44,200 nucleotides of DNA from CAYNRG01 sp047974855 (GCA_047974855.1 JBKECT010000034.1:1-44200); one strand, 5' to 3'; shown: positions 6,528 through 15,252, counted from the first letter of the stretch. A program made the numbers and translations. The notes: generated by a model not told the origin, from the letters alone.

Positions 6528-8249
6528 ATGAATTATGAGCAATTTCCAGCGACGCTTATTAAAAATGCTAAGTGTTATGTAGGGTATGATAAAATAATTT
6601 GCGAAATAAATTCTAGTATAGACAAGGAGCAATTTCTGATCGCATTGGAGATGTATCCTGGAGTTAATGAAAAAGAAGTTTTAGAAAATTTATGTGTATT
6701 TGAAGGTGCAAAGATATTCAGTACACTTGAATTTTTTAAAAATGAAAAAGAGTTAAATGAAATGCTTAAATATAATTTGACTGATGATAGGGTGTTTGGC
6801 AAAATGTTCCATGGCAATATTTTTGATTTTATTGATAACGAAAAATTTGTAAAGATGAGAAAAGAGATTGAAAATGAGAAAGGATTAAAAATTATATATG
6901 GATTTGGTGCTTCTTTAATTTCATGTGACTTAAATGTCTATTTTGATTTATCTCGATGGGAAATTCAACAGCGATATAGAAGTGGAATGCCAAACTTTAA
7001 TTGTTCAAACGATGATTCCCCTATATTAAGTAAATTTAAGAGGGGATATTTTATTGAATGGCGCGTAGCTGATAAGCATAAAGTGAGTGTGATGCCTAGA
7101 ATTGATTATTTTGTGGACACAAATAAAGAAAATAATCCAAAGATGATTACTAAGAAAACATTAGATCACGCTATGAATCTAATATCAACAAAGCCGTTTA
7201 GAACAGTTCCATATTTTGATCCTGGAGTTTGGGGTGGACAGTGGATGAAGGAAGTTTGCGGACTTGATAAAAATAAAGAAAATTTTGCTTGGAGCTTTGA
7301 TGGTGTTCCTGAAGAAAATTCTCTGTTGCTTGACATAGATAATCATATTTTTGAATTCCCTGCGATGACTTTGGTGTTGATGCGACCGAAGCAGCTGCTA
7401 GGAGAGAAAGTATTCGCTAGGTTTGGTGCAGAATTTCCGATTCGCTTTGACTTTTTGGATACAATGGAAGGTCAAAATTTGTCACTGCAAGTTCATCCAC
7501 TAACAGAGTATATAAAAAAAGAATTTGGAATGACATACACGCAGGATGAGAGTTATTATATTTTGGATGCTAAGGAAGATGCTACAGTTTACTTGGGTGT
7601 AAAGGAAAATACTGATTCGAGAAAAATGATGAAAGAGCTTCGAAGTGCAAATGATGGAGAGCGCAGCTTTGATGTGGATCAATATATTAATAAATTTCCA
7701 GCTAAGAAACATGATCATTTTTTAATTCCTGCAGGGACATGTCATTGTTCAGGAAGAAATGCAATGGTCCTTGAGATTAGCGCAACTCCATATATCTTTA
7801 CTTTCAAACTTTGGGATTGGGGAAGGCTGGGGTTAGATGGACTACCAAGACCTGTTCACATTGATCATGGAGAGAGAGTGATACAATGGGATCGAACAAC
7901 GACATGGGTTGAAAATAATTTAATCAATGACATAGAAACTATAGAAGAGAATTCTGACTTCATTGAAGAACACACGGGATTACATGAATTAGAATTTATT
8001 GAAACTCGTAGATATTGGATTAATAAAGTGCTCAAAGGGGAATCTAATGGGAATGTTAGTATGTGGAACCTAGTCGAGGGAAAAGAAGCCATTATTGAAA
8101 GCACAGCAAATGAATTCGATCCGTTTATTGTGCATTATGCGGAAACTTTTATCATTCCAGCCTCATCTGGGAAATTTACGATAAAACCGCATGGAGAGTC
8201 AAATGGAAAAATGATAGGGGTGATTAAAGCGTATGTCAGAGGATGCTAA
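6528..8249 (+). CDS. Large class I phosphomannose isomerase-like protein with extra N-terminal domain
   Basis: 573 aa, much longer than ordinary ManA (about 310-400 aa). The C-terminal half (about 275-573) is a type I mannose-6-phosphate isomerase. Its zinc ligands are visible as Gln321 and His323 (LSLQVHP), Glu341 (DESYYIL) and His406 (PAGTCHCSG), and KLWDWGRLGLDGLPRPVHID is typical of the family. The N-terminal half (about 1-230) has a segment, YGFGASLISCDLNVYFDLSR, that recalls the kinase-like region in other long bacterial PMI proteins, but no P-loop is visible, so catalytic kinase activity is unlikely. It overlaps the next PMI gene by 17 nt. Two different PMIs in tandem suggest distinct substrates. 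Confidence 0.8.
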   Translation: MNYEQFPATLIKNAKCYVGYDKIICEINSSIDKEQFLIALEMYPGVNEKEVLENLCVFEGAKIFSTLEFFKNEKELNEMLKYNLTDDRVFGKMFHGNIFDFIDNEKFVKMRKEIENEKGLKIIYGFGASLISCDLNVYFDLSRWEIQQRYRSGMPNFNCSNDDSPILSKFKRGYFIEWRVADKHKVSVMPRIDYFVDTNKENNPKMITKKTLDHAMNLISTKPFRTVPYFDPGVWGGQWMKEVCGLDKNKENFAWSFDGVPEENSLLLDIDNHIFEFPAMTLVLMRPKQLLGEKVFARFGAEFPIRFDFLDTMEGQNLSLQVHPLTEYIKKEFGMTYTQDESYYILDAKEDATVYLGVKENTDSRKMMKELRSANDGERSFDVDQYINKFPAKKHDHFLIPAGTCHCSGRNAMVLEISATPYIFTFKLWDWGRLGLDGLPRPVHIDHGERVIQWDRTTTWVENNLINDIETIEENSDFIEEHTGLHELEFIETRRYWINKVLKGESNGNVSMWNLVEGKEAIIESTANEFDPFIVHYAETFIIPASSGKFTIKPHGESNGKMIGVIKAYVRGC

Positions 8250-9192
8250 ACCCAGGCTATTTAAAACCTTTCCGGCATATAAGGATTATTTATGGGGTGG
8301 AGAGAGATTGAAAAAAGAGTACAACAAAAATACTGAGTTGGGAATAGTCGCAGAGAGTTGGGAATTGTCGACTCACCCAGATGGAGAGTCGTATATGGGT
8401 GGAGAACCATTATCACAATTCATTGTGAAAAACGACCGATTATTAGGGTGTAAAGAAAGTAAAAAGGATATACCAATTTTAATAAAGCTAATTGATGCGA
8501 AAGAAAGACTGAGTGTCCAAGTTCATCCTGATGATGACTACGCCTCTACGCATGAGGAAGATAACGGGAAAACTGAAGCATGGGTTATTATGGACTGCAT
8601 TCCGGGTGCGTATGTGTATTATGGAGTGATTAGAAAAATAACAAAAGAAGAGTTTAAGCAGAGGATACAAGCTGGCACAATAGAAGAAGTACTAAGAAAA
8701 GTATATGTTAAAAAAGGAGATGTTTTGCTTATTAACCCTGGAACCATTCATGCAATAGGGGCAGGAATTCTATTGTGTGAGATTCAACAAAAGTCAAACG
8801 TTACTTATAGGATTTATGATTTTGATCGCATTGGAAACGATGGAAATAAAAGAGAGTTACATATTGATAAGGCTTGCGAAACTTCTAAGCTTGAACCAAA
8901 TTTATTGAACACTGATCCGGAAATTATATTGTGTAAAAATGATGAGTTTATTATAGAATGTTTGAGTAAAACAAACTATTTTTCCATATATCGCTATACG
9001 GTATGTAGAGAAGTTAAAATTGGATTAACAACACAACTGTTTCATGCATTGACCATTCTCAATGGAAGCTGTCTGATACAGGCATCCAATGAAAGCTATC
9101 AATGTGTGCAAGGAGAAACAATATTTTTACCTGCATCAGCTGCTGATATAGTTGTGAATGGAGCATGCGGTTTTATTTTGTCTTCAATTTAG
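8233..9192 (+). CDS. manA: Class I mannose-6-phosphate isomerase
   Basis: Interconverts mannose-6-phosphate and fructose-6-phosphate, bringing PTS-imported mannose into glycolysis. The 319-aa length is normal for short Firmicutes ManA. Signatures are LWGG near the N-terminus, the zinc ligands Gln96/His98 in RLSVQVHPDD, Glu115 in GKTEAW, His173 in NPGTIHAIGAG, and the catalytic Arg in TYRIYDFDR. It starts 17 nt inside the preceding gene, so translation is coupled. Only about 25 nt separate its stop from the decayed lyase, which places a deletion endpoint immediately after manA. Confidence 0.9.
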   Translation: MSEDAKPRLFKTFPAYKDYLWGGERLKKEYNKNTELGIVAESWELSTHPDGESYMGGEPLSQFIVKNDRLLGCKESKKDIPILIKLIDAKERLSVQVHPDDDYASTHEEDNGKTEAWVIMDCIPGAYVYYGVIRKITKEEFKQRIQAGTIEEVLRKVYVKKGDVLLINPGTIHAIGAGILLCEIQQKSNVTYRIYDFDRIGNDGNKRELHIDKACETSKLEPNLLNTDPEIILCKNDEFIIECLSKTNYFSIYRYTVCREVKIGLTTQLFHALTILNGSCLIQASNESYQCVQGETIFLPASAADIVVNGACGFILSSI

Positions 9193-9216
9193 AAAGTAAA
9201 AAACATACTCTGCTAG

Positions 9217-11525
9217 GAAGAGTACGCAGAGGGATTTGATCAAAATGTAAAATATTGGATTCAAAGCAGTGAAGAGATGTATAATTTTTTTGAAAATGCG
9301 AGGGATATTGAAGCATTGCAAAACGCAGAAAAGATAATGAATGACAATGCGATTTCTGCAGATTATACCTTCGAAGGTGTTAAAATATTTTCGATGGATC
9401 GAGCAGTTCAAGCGACTTCAGAATATTCTGTAGGAATTAGCATGTATTCTTCAAGGAGTGGAAACTATGAACTACAAACCCAAGGGAGCGGCAGCGACAT
9501 AAAATATGAAAATATTCGTGGATGGCATCAAGCAGATGGAGCACTATTTTTGTATACAAAAGAATATAGCAGCTACCAAGATGGATTTTGGGCGACAGTA
9601 GACTCATATCGCTTGGAAGGGACAACAGTGGATACAAAGGAGTTGTCGCTAGGTAGCGGTAAAGGTGTAAAGTCTAAGCAATCATGGGTTGGTGGTGCAA
9701 CAGATGGCAGTATAGGAGTAGTAGGGATGTATCTGGATAAAACCAATGTTTCAATGGATTTGACCGCAAAGAAATCATGGTTTTTGCTTGATGGCGTGGT
9801 AGTTGCAGTAGGAAGTGACATTAATGGGACAACAGAAGCAACTATTGAAACGATTGTTGAAAATAGATTGTTAGGAGAGACTAATGAACAAGCGATTGAT
9901 AGGGATGTTCTTATTAATGGAGTTTTGGATGATGGAATTCAAAAAAAACAAGAGCTTCAAGCAAATTCATGGGTTTATCTAGATGGATTGCAAGAAGGAA
10001 CAAGTATTGGGTATTATTTTCCTGATGGTGGAAGTGTAACGACATTAAAAGAAAGTCGAAGTGATAGTTATCTTTCAATCAATACTCTTTTTGTAGATGG
10101 AAAAACATATGAGCATGATTATTTTAAAATGATGATTGAACATGGAACGGAAGTTGTAGATGGGGAATATAGTTATGTTGTATTGCCTGGTAAGACAGCG
10201 GAAGAAGTTAGCGATTATGCAAAAAATAATACTCTTGAGATTTTTAAAAACGATGATGTCCATATGATTAAAGATGATGATTTGGGAATATTTGCAATGA
10301 ATGTATGGAAAGAAACAGGATATTCATTAAATGGATATACAGTTGATAAACAATCATCGCTTTTAGTTCAGCAAAACGGGGAAGAACTAAAAATAACAGT
10401 TGCAGATCCGACACGGAAACAAGGAGAAATTACAGTATTGATGGATGTATCCTATGCGAGTATTGTTTCTTGCGATTTGGGAATTGTACCGTTAGATGAT
10501 GCTAGCGGATTTACCTTCACATCTAATTCTGGTGGAGCGTCATCAACGATTGTGTTTAAATTGAGCACAGCACTTGATTTTAGTCAGTTGCAAAAGGCAG
10601 TAAAGGAAGCTAAATCTTTAAACAGTTCGTTATATACGCCAAGTAGTTACAGCAAGATGAAAACAGTTTTAGCGCAAGCTGAGCTATCATTAATAGAGGC
10701 GACAACACAGGAAGAAATCAATCAAGCAACAACCAACTTGTTGAGTGCAATAAATTCCCTTGTCTACAAAGCGGATTTTTCAAAGCTTATTGGACTAATT
10801 AATGAATGCAATCTGTTTATTGAAAAAGAGTACACAACATCAAGTTGGGCCTCTTTTGAGATGATATTAGATGAAGCTAAATCTTTAATCCAAGATAAGA
10901 ATGCGTCGCAGGGAAGTCTTGACAATATGGAGCAAAGGTTAAGTGCTGCAAGAGACTCACTGCAAAAAAAGGTATTGTATTGGTGGATAAGAGTAGACTT
11001 AAAGCCGAAATATCTTTGATGAACACGTTAAGTGAAGAAGATTATACAGAGGAAAGTTGGGCAGCTTACACATTAGAAATATCTAAAGGTAAAGCGCTCT
11101 TGATTAAGCTAAATGCAACACAGGAAGAAGTGGATTTATCAACGCAGAAAATCATATCTGCAAGAGGAGCATTGGTTGCAAAGAAAGAAAATGAAGTTGA
11201 TAAAAGCGCTCTAGATGAAGTTATAGATCAAATTGATTCTTTAAATAAAGAAAACTACACAGATGAAAGTTGGGATAGTTTTTCAAAAGTTGTAGAGCAA
11301 TTAAAAAAAGAAGTAAGCGATTCAGAAATTACTCAAGAAGAAGTAAATCAGCTCATCATGGAATTGCAAAACGCAATAGATTCTCTAGTAGAAAAAGATA
11401 CGAGTGTTGAAATTCCAAATACTGATGGAGGCACAACATTATGGTTGATGTGGATTGGTTTGGGTGCCCTTTTGCTTGCGGTTATAGCAATTCTAATTAG
11501 AACGATTGTAAAAAATAGAATATAG
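9217..11525 (+). pseudogene. Family-8 polysaccharide lyase relic (catalytic domain deleted, frameshifted)
   Basis: Homology to polysaccharide lyase family 8 (hyaluronate, chondroitin AC and xanthan lyases) begins abruptly after an in-frame TAG at 9214. The beta-sandwich part (FSMDRAVQATSEY, ENIRGWHQADGALFLYT, FWATVDSYRLEGTTVD) and a Lyase_8 C-terminal domain remain. The N-terminal alpha-toroid with the Asn/His/Tyr catalytic residues is missing, as are a signal peptide and a proper start; the first ATG (9277) has no good ribosome site. After Lyase_8_C come two FIVAR repeats, then a frame change at the A7 run 10964-10970, then two more FIVAR repeats, IPNTDGG and a membrane helix with an Arg/Lys-rich tail. 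The ancestor was a wall-associated lyase. Enzymatic activity is not expected. A shortened non-catalytic surface protein cannot be fully excluded. Confidence 0.8.
10965..10971 (+). other. A AAA AAG slippery heptamer at the frame break
   Basis: In the upstream frame the codons are CAA AAA AAG (10963-10971), giving the classical -1 slippery heptamer A AAA AAG. A -1 slip enters exactly the frame that encodes the last two FIVAR repeats and the membrane anchor, without meeting a stop. A one-base loss from an A8 run explains the same break equally well. Confidence 0.5.
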
Positions 11526-11539
11526 AAAAGAGAAAAAAT

Positions 11540-11956
11540 ATGAAAAAAATACTTTTAGTAAGCCATGGAGAAATGGCAGAGGGAACAAAAAAAGCAGCAG
11601 AAATGATTGCGGGGAAATCTGAGCAATTGGAAGCCTTATGCTTATCAGAAGATGGCGATATTGAGCAATTTAAAAAAGAGTTATCCTCAAAGTTCAATGG
11701 CTACTCAAAGGAAAGTCAGGTTATTGTTGTAGCTGATTTAATGGGTGGGTCTCCATACCTTGCGGTTTTGGAGATGTTAGGAAAACAAAATAAGCTGAAT
11801 GAAGTTGTGGCTATTGCAGGAATGAATTTGCCATTGGTGTTGTCTCTTATTTTGTCAGGAGAAAATAGCAGTAGAGATAGTATCAAGGAAATGATTGAAG
11901 ATTCTAAAAAATACATCGGGATGTATGAAGAAAGTGATGATGATGTTGATTTTTAA
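11540..11956 (+). CDS. PTS system mannose-family EIIA component (second copy)
   Basis: 138 aa, the same length as the operon's first EIIA and clearly its paralogue (LLVSHGEMAEGTKKAAEMIAG, DLMGGSPYLAVLEMLG). The phosphorylated residue is His9. It is the last gene of the operon, 14 nt after the lyase relic, and ends at a strong terminator. Possible roles are a second phosphodonor for the same EIIB or a donor for an EIIB elsewhere. Its persistence behind a broken gene suggests selection on the distal operon. Confidence 0.9.
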   Translation: MKKILLVSHGEMAEGTKKAAEMIAGKSEQLEALCLSEDGDIEQFKKELSSKFNGYSKESQVIVVADLMGGSPYLAVLEMLGKQNKLNEVVAIAGMNLPLVLSLILSGENSSRDSIKEMIEDSKKYIGMYEESDDDVDF

Positions 11957-11982
11957 AGAAGAGAGGAATTCTCTTCTTTTTT
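11956..11982 (+). terminator. Terminator of the PTS/isomerase operon
   Basis: AGAAGAGA (11957-11964), loop GGAAT, TCTCTTCT (11970-11977), then six T. It starts at the stop codon of the second EIIA and marks the operon's 3' end. Confidence 0.9.
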
Positions 11983-11996
11983 GAATAACATGGAGA

Positions 11997-12025
11997 TTGG
12001 AAAAACAGATGACAGATGATATAAT
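11997..12025 (+). promoter_or_regulatory. Promoter of the flavodoxin-fold oxidoreductase gene
   Basis: -35 TTGGAA (11997-12002), 17-bp spacer, -10 TATAAT (12020-12025), 34 nt before the ATG. Confidence 0.75.
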
Positions 12026-12058
12026 ATAGAAAATATAAAATTTAAAGGAGAAGTTGAG

Positions 12059-12682
12059 ATGAAAGTGCTATTAATTAATGGAAGCCCAAATACAGAGGGG
12101 TGTACAGCTACAGCTCTTCACGAAGTAGAAAGGACATTGCAAAAGCAACAGATTGAAACTGAGATGATTCAAGTTGGCAATAAGGATATTCGTGGCTGTA
12201 TTTCTTGCAGAAAATGTCATACATTAGGTAAATGTATTTTTGATGATGAAGTGAATGAAGTGGCAACAAGACTTGAAGAGTTTGATGGTATTGTTGTGGG
12301 TTCACCGGTATATTATGCATCACCTAATGGCACACTATTAGCATTTTTAGACCGCTTATTCTATAGTACGCCAGTCGATATGACAATGAAAGTTGGAGCT
12401 TCAGTGGCTTCGGCGCGTCGAGCAGGATGCACGGCAACGTTTGATGTGTTAAACAAATATTTTACAATTTCAGGTATGCCAATCGTTTCTAGTCAATATT
12501 GGAACAATGTTCATGGGTTTACTAAAGAAGATGTATTGCAAGATGCAGAAGGTCTTCAAACGATGAGAGTGTTAGCAAACAATATGGCATTCATGATAAA
12601 AAGTTTTTCCTTAGGAAAGAAAGAATATGGTCTACCTGAAAAGGAAAAACGAGTGATGACAAGTTTTCATAGCACTCGGTAA
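12059..12682 (+). CDS. Flavodoxin-family NAD(P)H-dependent FMN oxidoreductase
   Basis: 207-aa flavodoxin-fold protein of the NADPH-dependent FMN reductase / iron-sulfur flavoprotein type. The N-terminal MKVLLINGSPNTEGCTATAL forms the phosphate-binding loop for FMN. A cysteine cluster, GCISCRKCHTLGKC (about residues 46-59), is characteristic of the branch whose members may carry an Fe-S cluster. GSPVYYASPNGTLLAFLDR is the second flavin contact. It is cytoplasmic with its own promoter and good ribosome site (AAAGGAG). The electron acceptor is unknown; quinone, nitro-compound or metal reduction are the usual possibilities. Confidence 0.8.
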   Translation: MKVLLINGSPNTEGCTATALHEVERTLQKQQIETEMIQVGNKDIRGCISCRKCHTLGKCIFDDEVNEVATRLEEFDGIVVGSPVYYASPNGTLLAFLDRLFYSTPVDMTMKVGASVASARRAGCTATFDVLNKYFTISGMPIVSSQYWNNVHGFTKEDVLQDAEGLQTMRVLANNMAFMIKSFSLGKKEYGLPEKEKRVMTSFHSTR

Positions 12683-12719
12683 AAAATGTGATAAACTAAT
12701 AAAAATGGAAGGAGTAAAT

Positions 12720-13655
12720 ATGGGCAGAATTTTTATAGTTGGTGGTGCTAACATGGATATTACTGGATACAGTCACCAAGCTCTTCAAAACAAAGATTCA
12801 AATCCTGGAGTAGTAAGTACTTCTTATGGCGGTGTTGGCAGAAATATTGCGGAAAATTGTTGTCGATTACAAGAAAAAGTTTATTTTGTTACCATCTTCT
12901 CTGACGATTTATATGGTAAACAGTTGAAATCTCATTGCGAGGAGGTGGGAATGGATTGTTCATTATCGAAAATTGTCCCGAATGCTCACTCTTCCATTTA
13001 CTTAGCAATATTAGATGACCAAAAGGATATGAGTGTTGCAATCAGTGATATGGATATTTTGAAACACATGGATCAAACAATGCTTCAAAATCTTCTCCTT
13101 GAAATTACAGAGGAAGATTGGTTAGTAGTGGATACCAATTTGGAAAAAGATGTTATAAACTTTTTATTGGATAATGCAAAAGGTGTGATTGTAGCGGACC
13201 CTATATCAACATTAAAAGCAGAAAAGTTTAAAGAAAAACTTAATAAAATTACAATATTCAAGCCTAATCAATATGAGTCGGAAATCTTTACAGGAATAAG
13301 TATTACGGATGAAGAAACAGCAAAGTCATCGCTGGAATTTTATTTGTCTCAAGGAATAAAAGAAGTTTTGATTAGTTTGGGGAAAGACGGCGTTTTAATA
13401 GGCTGCGACGGAGAAAAGTTTTGGTTACGTCATCGTTGTGTGGAAGTGGTGAATGCAACAGGTGGAGGAGATGCTTTTTTGGCAGCGTACCTTATCGCTC
13501 GAAAAATGGGAAAAACTGTAGTGGAGTCTGCTGAATTTGCGACCAGTGCTGCGGTTTGTACCATAGGAAATAAAGATACTGTAAACCCGAAATTGTGTGT
13601 TAAACTAATAGAGGATACAAAAGAAACATTAGAAATGGAGAAAGAAATATTATGA
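12720..13655 (+). CDS. psuK: PfkB-family kinase, probable pseudouridine kinase
   Basis: Phosphorylates pseudouridine to pseudouridine 5'-phosphate, the first step of pseudouridine catabolism. It is a ribokinase-fold protein of about 311 aa. The PfkB signatures are GGANMDITG at the N-terminus and NATGGGDAFLAAYL near the C-terminus with the catalytic Asp. ATG 12720 is preferred over the in-frame ATG at 12705 because GGAAGGAG lies between them. It overlaps psuG by 4 nt (ATGA). The adjacent psuG makes the pseudouridine specificity convincing, since sequence alone would give only a sugar or nucleoside kinase. Confidence 0.88.
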   Translation: MGRIFIVGGANMDITGYSHQALQNKDSNPGVVSTSYGGVGRNIAENCCRLQEKVYFVTIFSDDLYGKQLKSHCEEVGMDCSLSKIVPNAHSSIYLAILDDQKDMSVAISDMDILKHMDQTMLQNLLLEITEEDWLVVDTNLEKDVINFLLDNAKGVIVADPISTLKAEKFKEKLNKITIFKPNQYESEIFTGISITDEETAKSSLEFYLSQGIKEVLISLGKDGVLIGCDGEKFWLRHRCVEVVNATGGGDAFLAAYLIARKMGKTVVESAEFATSAAVCTIGNKDTVNPKLCVKLIEDTKETLEMEKEIL

Positions 13656-14563
13656 TGATAAGAATCAATCCTGAGGTAGAAAAGGCATTAAAAGAAAACA
13701 AACCGGTTGTGGCTTTAGAGTCAACCATTATTTCTCATGGGATGCCCTACCCTCAAAATGTGAAGACAGCACTAGAGGTTGAAGCAATTCTTAGAGAAAG
13801 AGGTGTAGTTCCTGCAACTATTGGGATTATTGATGGAGTTGGAATTGTAGGGATGACTGCTGAAGAAATTGAAGAGTTTGGAAAAAGACAGGGAATTGTT
13901 AAAGTTTCTCGTCGAGATTTACCGGTGATTATGGCTAAGAAAATGTGGGGTGCAACAACAGTTGCGACGACGATGATTTTTGCAGCCAAGGCCGGGATTG
14001 AAGTTTTTGTTACAGGAGGTATTGGAGGAGTTCACCGTGGTGCACAACAAACCTTTGATATTTCTGCAGACCTTCAAGAATTAGCCAACACCGACGTTAG
14101 TGTTGTTTGTGCTGGAGCAAAAGCTATTTTAGATTTACCATTAACACTAGAGTATTTAGAAACCTTTGGAGTGCCTGTACTGGGGTATAAAACTGATGAG
14201 TTAGCGGCATTTTACACACGTTTATCAGGGCTAAAGGTAGATTATCAAATGGATAGTGAAAAAGAAATTGCAGAAGCGATTGTTGCAAAAAGAGAAATGG
14301 GGTTAAATGGTGGTGTTCTAATTACTAATCCAATTCCTGAGGAATATGCGATGGATAAAGAAATCATGGACAAGGCGATTGATAAAGCAATCCAAGAGAT
14401 GGATGCACAAGGAGTTCATGGTAAAGAGTCCACACCATTCCTTTTGGCAAAAATTAAAGAAATCACGGATGGTAAGAGCTTAGATTCTAACATTCAGTTG
14501 GTATTTAATAATGCACGTGTTGGGGCTGAAATTGCAAAAATGATTTGTGAACTAAAAGTATAA
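13652..14563 (+). CDS. psuG: Pseudouridine-5'-phosphate glycosidase
   Basis: Cleaves the C-C bond of pseudouridine 5'-phosphate to uracil and ribose-5-phosphate. At 303 aa it is standard length. The conserved segments LESTIISHGMPYPQN, SRRDLPVIMAKKMWGATTVA, TGGIGGVHRGA and CAGAKAILDLP (with the Schiff-base lysine) are all present. Two adjacent ATG codons (13652, 13655) could start it; the first overlaps the psuK stop. Ends at a terminator. Together with psuK it allows recycling of RNA-derived or dietary pseudouridine, while the window also holds two pseudouridine-forming enzymes (rluF, truA). Confidence 0.95.
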   Translation: MMIRINPEVEKALKENKPVVALESTIISHGMPYPQNVKTALEVEAILRERGVVPATIGIIDGVGIVGMTAEEIEEFGKRQGIVKVSRRDLPVIMAKKMWGATTVATTMIFAAKAGIEVFVTGGIGGVHRGAQQTFDISADLQELANTDVSVVCAGAKAILDLPLTLEYLETFGVPVLGYKTDELAAFYTRLSGLKVDYQMDSEKEIAEAIVAKREMGLNGGVLITNPIPEEYAMDKEIMDKAIDKAIQEMDAQGVHGKESTPFLLAKIKEITDGKSLDSNIQLVFNNARVGAEIAKMICELKV

Positions 14564-14583
14564 ATTAGCAAAGTATAAAAATG

Positions 14584-14616
14584 AAAAGAACTTCAAAAAT
14601 TTTTGGAGTTCTTTTT
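14584..14616 (+). terminator. Terminator of psuK-psuG
   Basis: AAGAACTTC and GGAGTTCTT (one G-U pair) flank a loop of A and T residues and are followed by T-rich sequence. Confidence 0.75.
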
Positions 14617-14620
14617 ATGT

Positions 14621-14656
14621 TAGAAATAAATAAAGAAATGTGATAAGATAAGATTA
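14621..14656 (+). promoter_or_regulatory. trmR promoter abutting the start codon
   Basis: A TAGAAA -35 (14621-14626), 17-bp spacer and extended -10 TGA-TAAGAT (hexamer 14644-14649) put the transcription start at about 14656, the A of the ATG. No Shine-Dalgarno sequence is visible, so the mRNA may be leaderless. Confidence 0.5.
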
Positions 14657-15252
14657 TGGAAAAGCTAGAGCAATTAAAACAATACGCCTATGAAAATGAT
14701 GTTCCAATTATGATGGATGATGGAATTGATTTTTTGTGCCAGTACATCCAAGAAGTGAAGTGTAAGGCTATATTGGAGTGTGGAACAGCGATTGGGTACT
14801 CGGCAATCCGCATGGCATTACTAGATGGCTCAATCACCATTGACACTTGTGAGTTAAAGGATGAGTTTGTGGCTATAGCACAGAAAAATATTGAGGAAAA
14901 AGGGCTGACTAGACAAATAACAGTCCATCAAGGAGATGCCTTAGAATTTATTACTGATAAAAAATATGATTTAATATTTGTTGATGCTGCAAAGTCAAAA
15001 TATCGACAATACATGGAGCATTTTGAAAAAAACTTAAAAGATGGTGGTCAATTTGTCTTTGATAACTTGGAATTTCATGGCATGGTTAATCAGCCACAGC
15101 TAGCTAAAAGTAGAAATACAAGACAGCTAGTACGAAAAATAAAGTGTTTTAGAGAGTATTTACTCAGTGAAAAAAGGCTTGATACTAAGTATTTTCCACA
15201 AATAGGTGATGGAATAGCAGTGGTTAAATTAAAAAAGAGCAAAATTGATTAA
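14656..15252 (+). CDS. trmR: tRNA 5-hydroxyuridine methyltransferase (O-methyltransferase family)
   Basis: 198-aa class I SAM-dependent methyltransferase of the catechol-O-methyltransferase-like family. It resembles TrmR (YrrM) of Bacillus, which methylates 5-hydroxyuridine at tRNA position 34. YAYENDVPIM near the N-terminus matches TrmR, motif I is ILECGTAIGYSAI, the acidic SAM contact follows, and DLIFVDAAKSKY and FVFDNLEFHG supply the metal-binding Asp residues. It is somewhat shorter than the Bacillus protein. The start ATG has no visible ribosome site and lies where transcription from the predicted promoter should begin. Assignment to TrmR rather than another small-molecule O-methyltransferase is likely but not certain. 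Confidence 0.75.
   Translation: MEKLEQLKQYAYENDVPIMMDDGIDFLCQYIQEVKCKAILECGTAIGYSAIRMALLDGSITIDTCELKDEFVAIAQKNIEEKGLTRQITVHQGDALEFITDKKYDLIFVDAAKSKYRQYMEHFEKNLKDGGQFVFDNLEFHGMVNQPQLAKSRNTRQLVRKIKCFREYLLSEKRLDTKYFPQIGDGIAVVKLKKSKID

Noticed and set aside
9184..9411. Minus-strand frame over the manA-lyase junction
   Set aside because: Low-complexity, hydrophobic shadow of AT-rich sequence without a ribosome site; the plus strand carries clear PL8 homology in the overlapping part.
9277..11019. Intact polysaccharide lyase
   Set aside because: Catalytic toroid, signal peptide and a usable start are all missing and the C-terminus is in another frame, so it is treated as a pseudogene.
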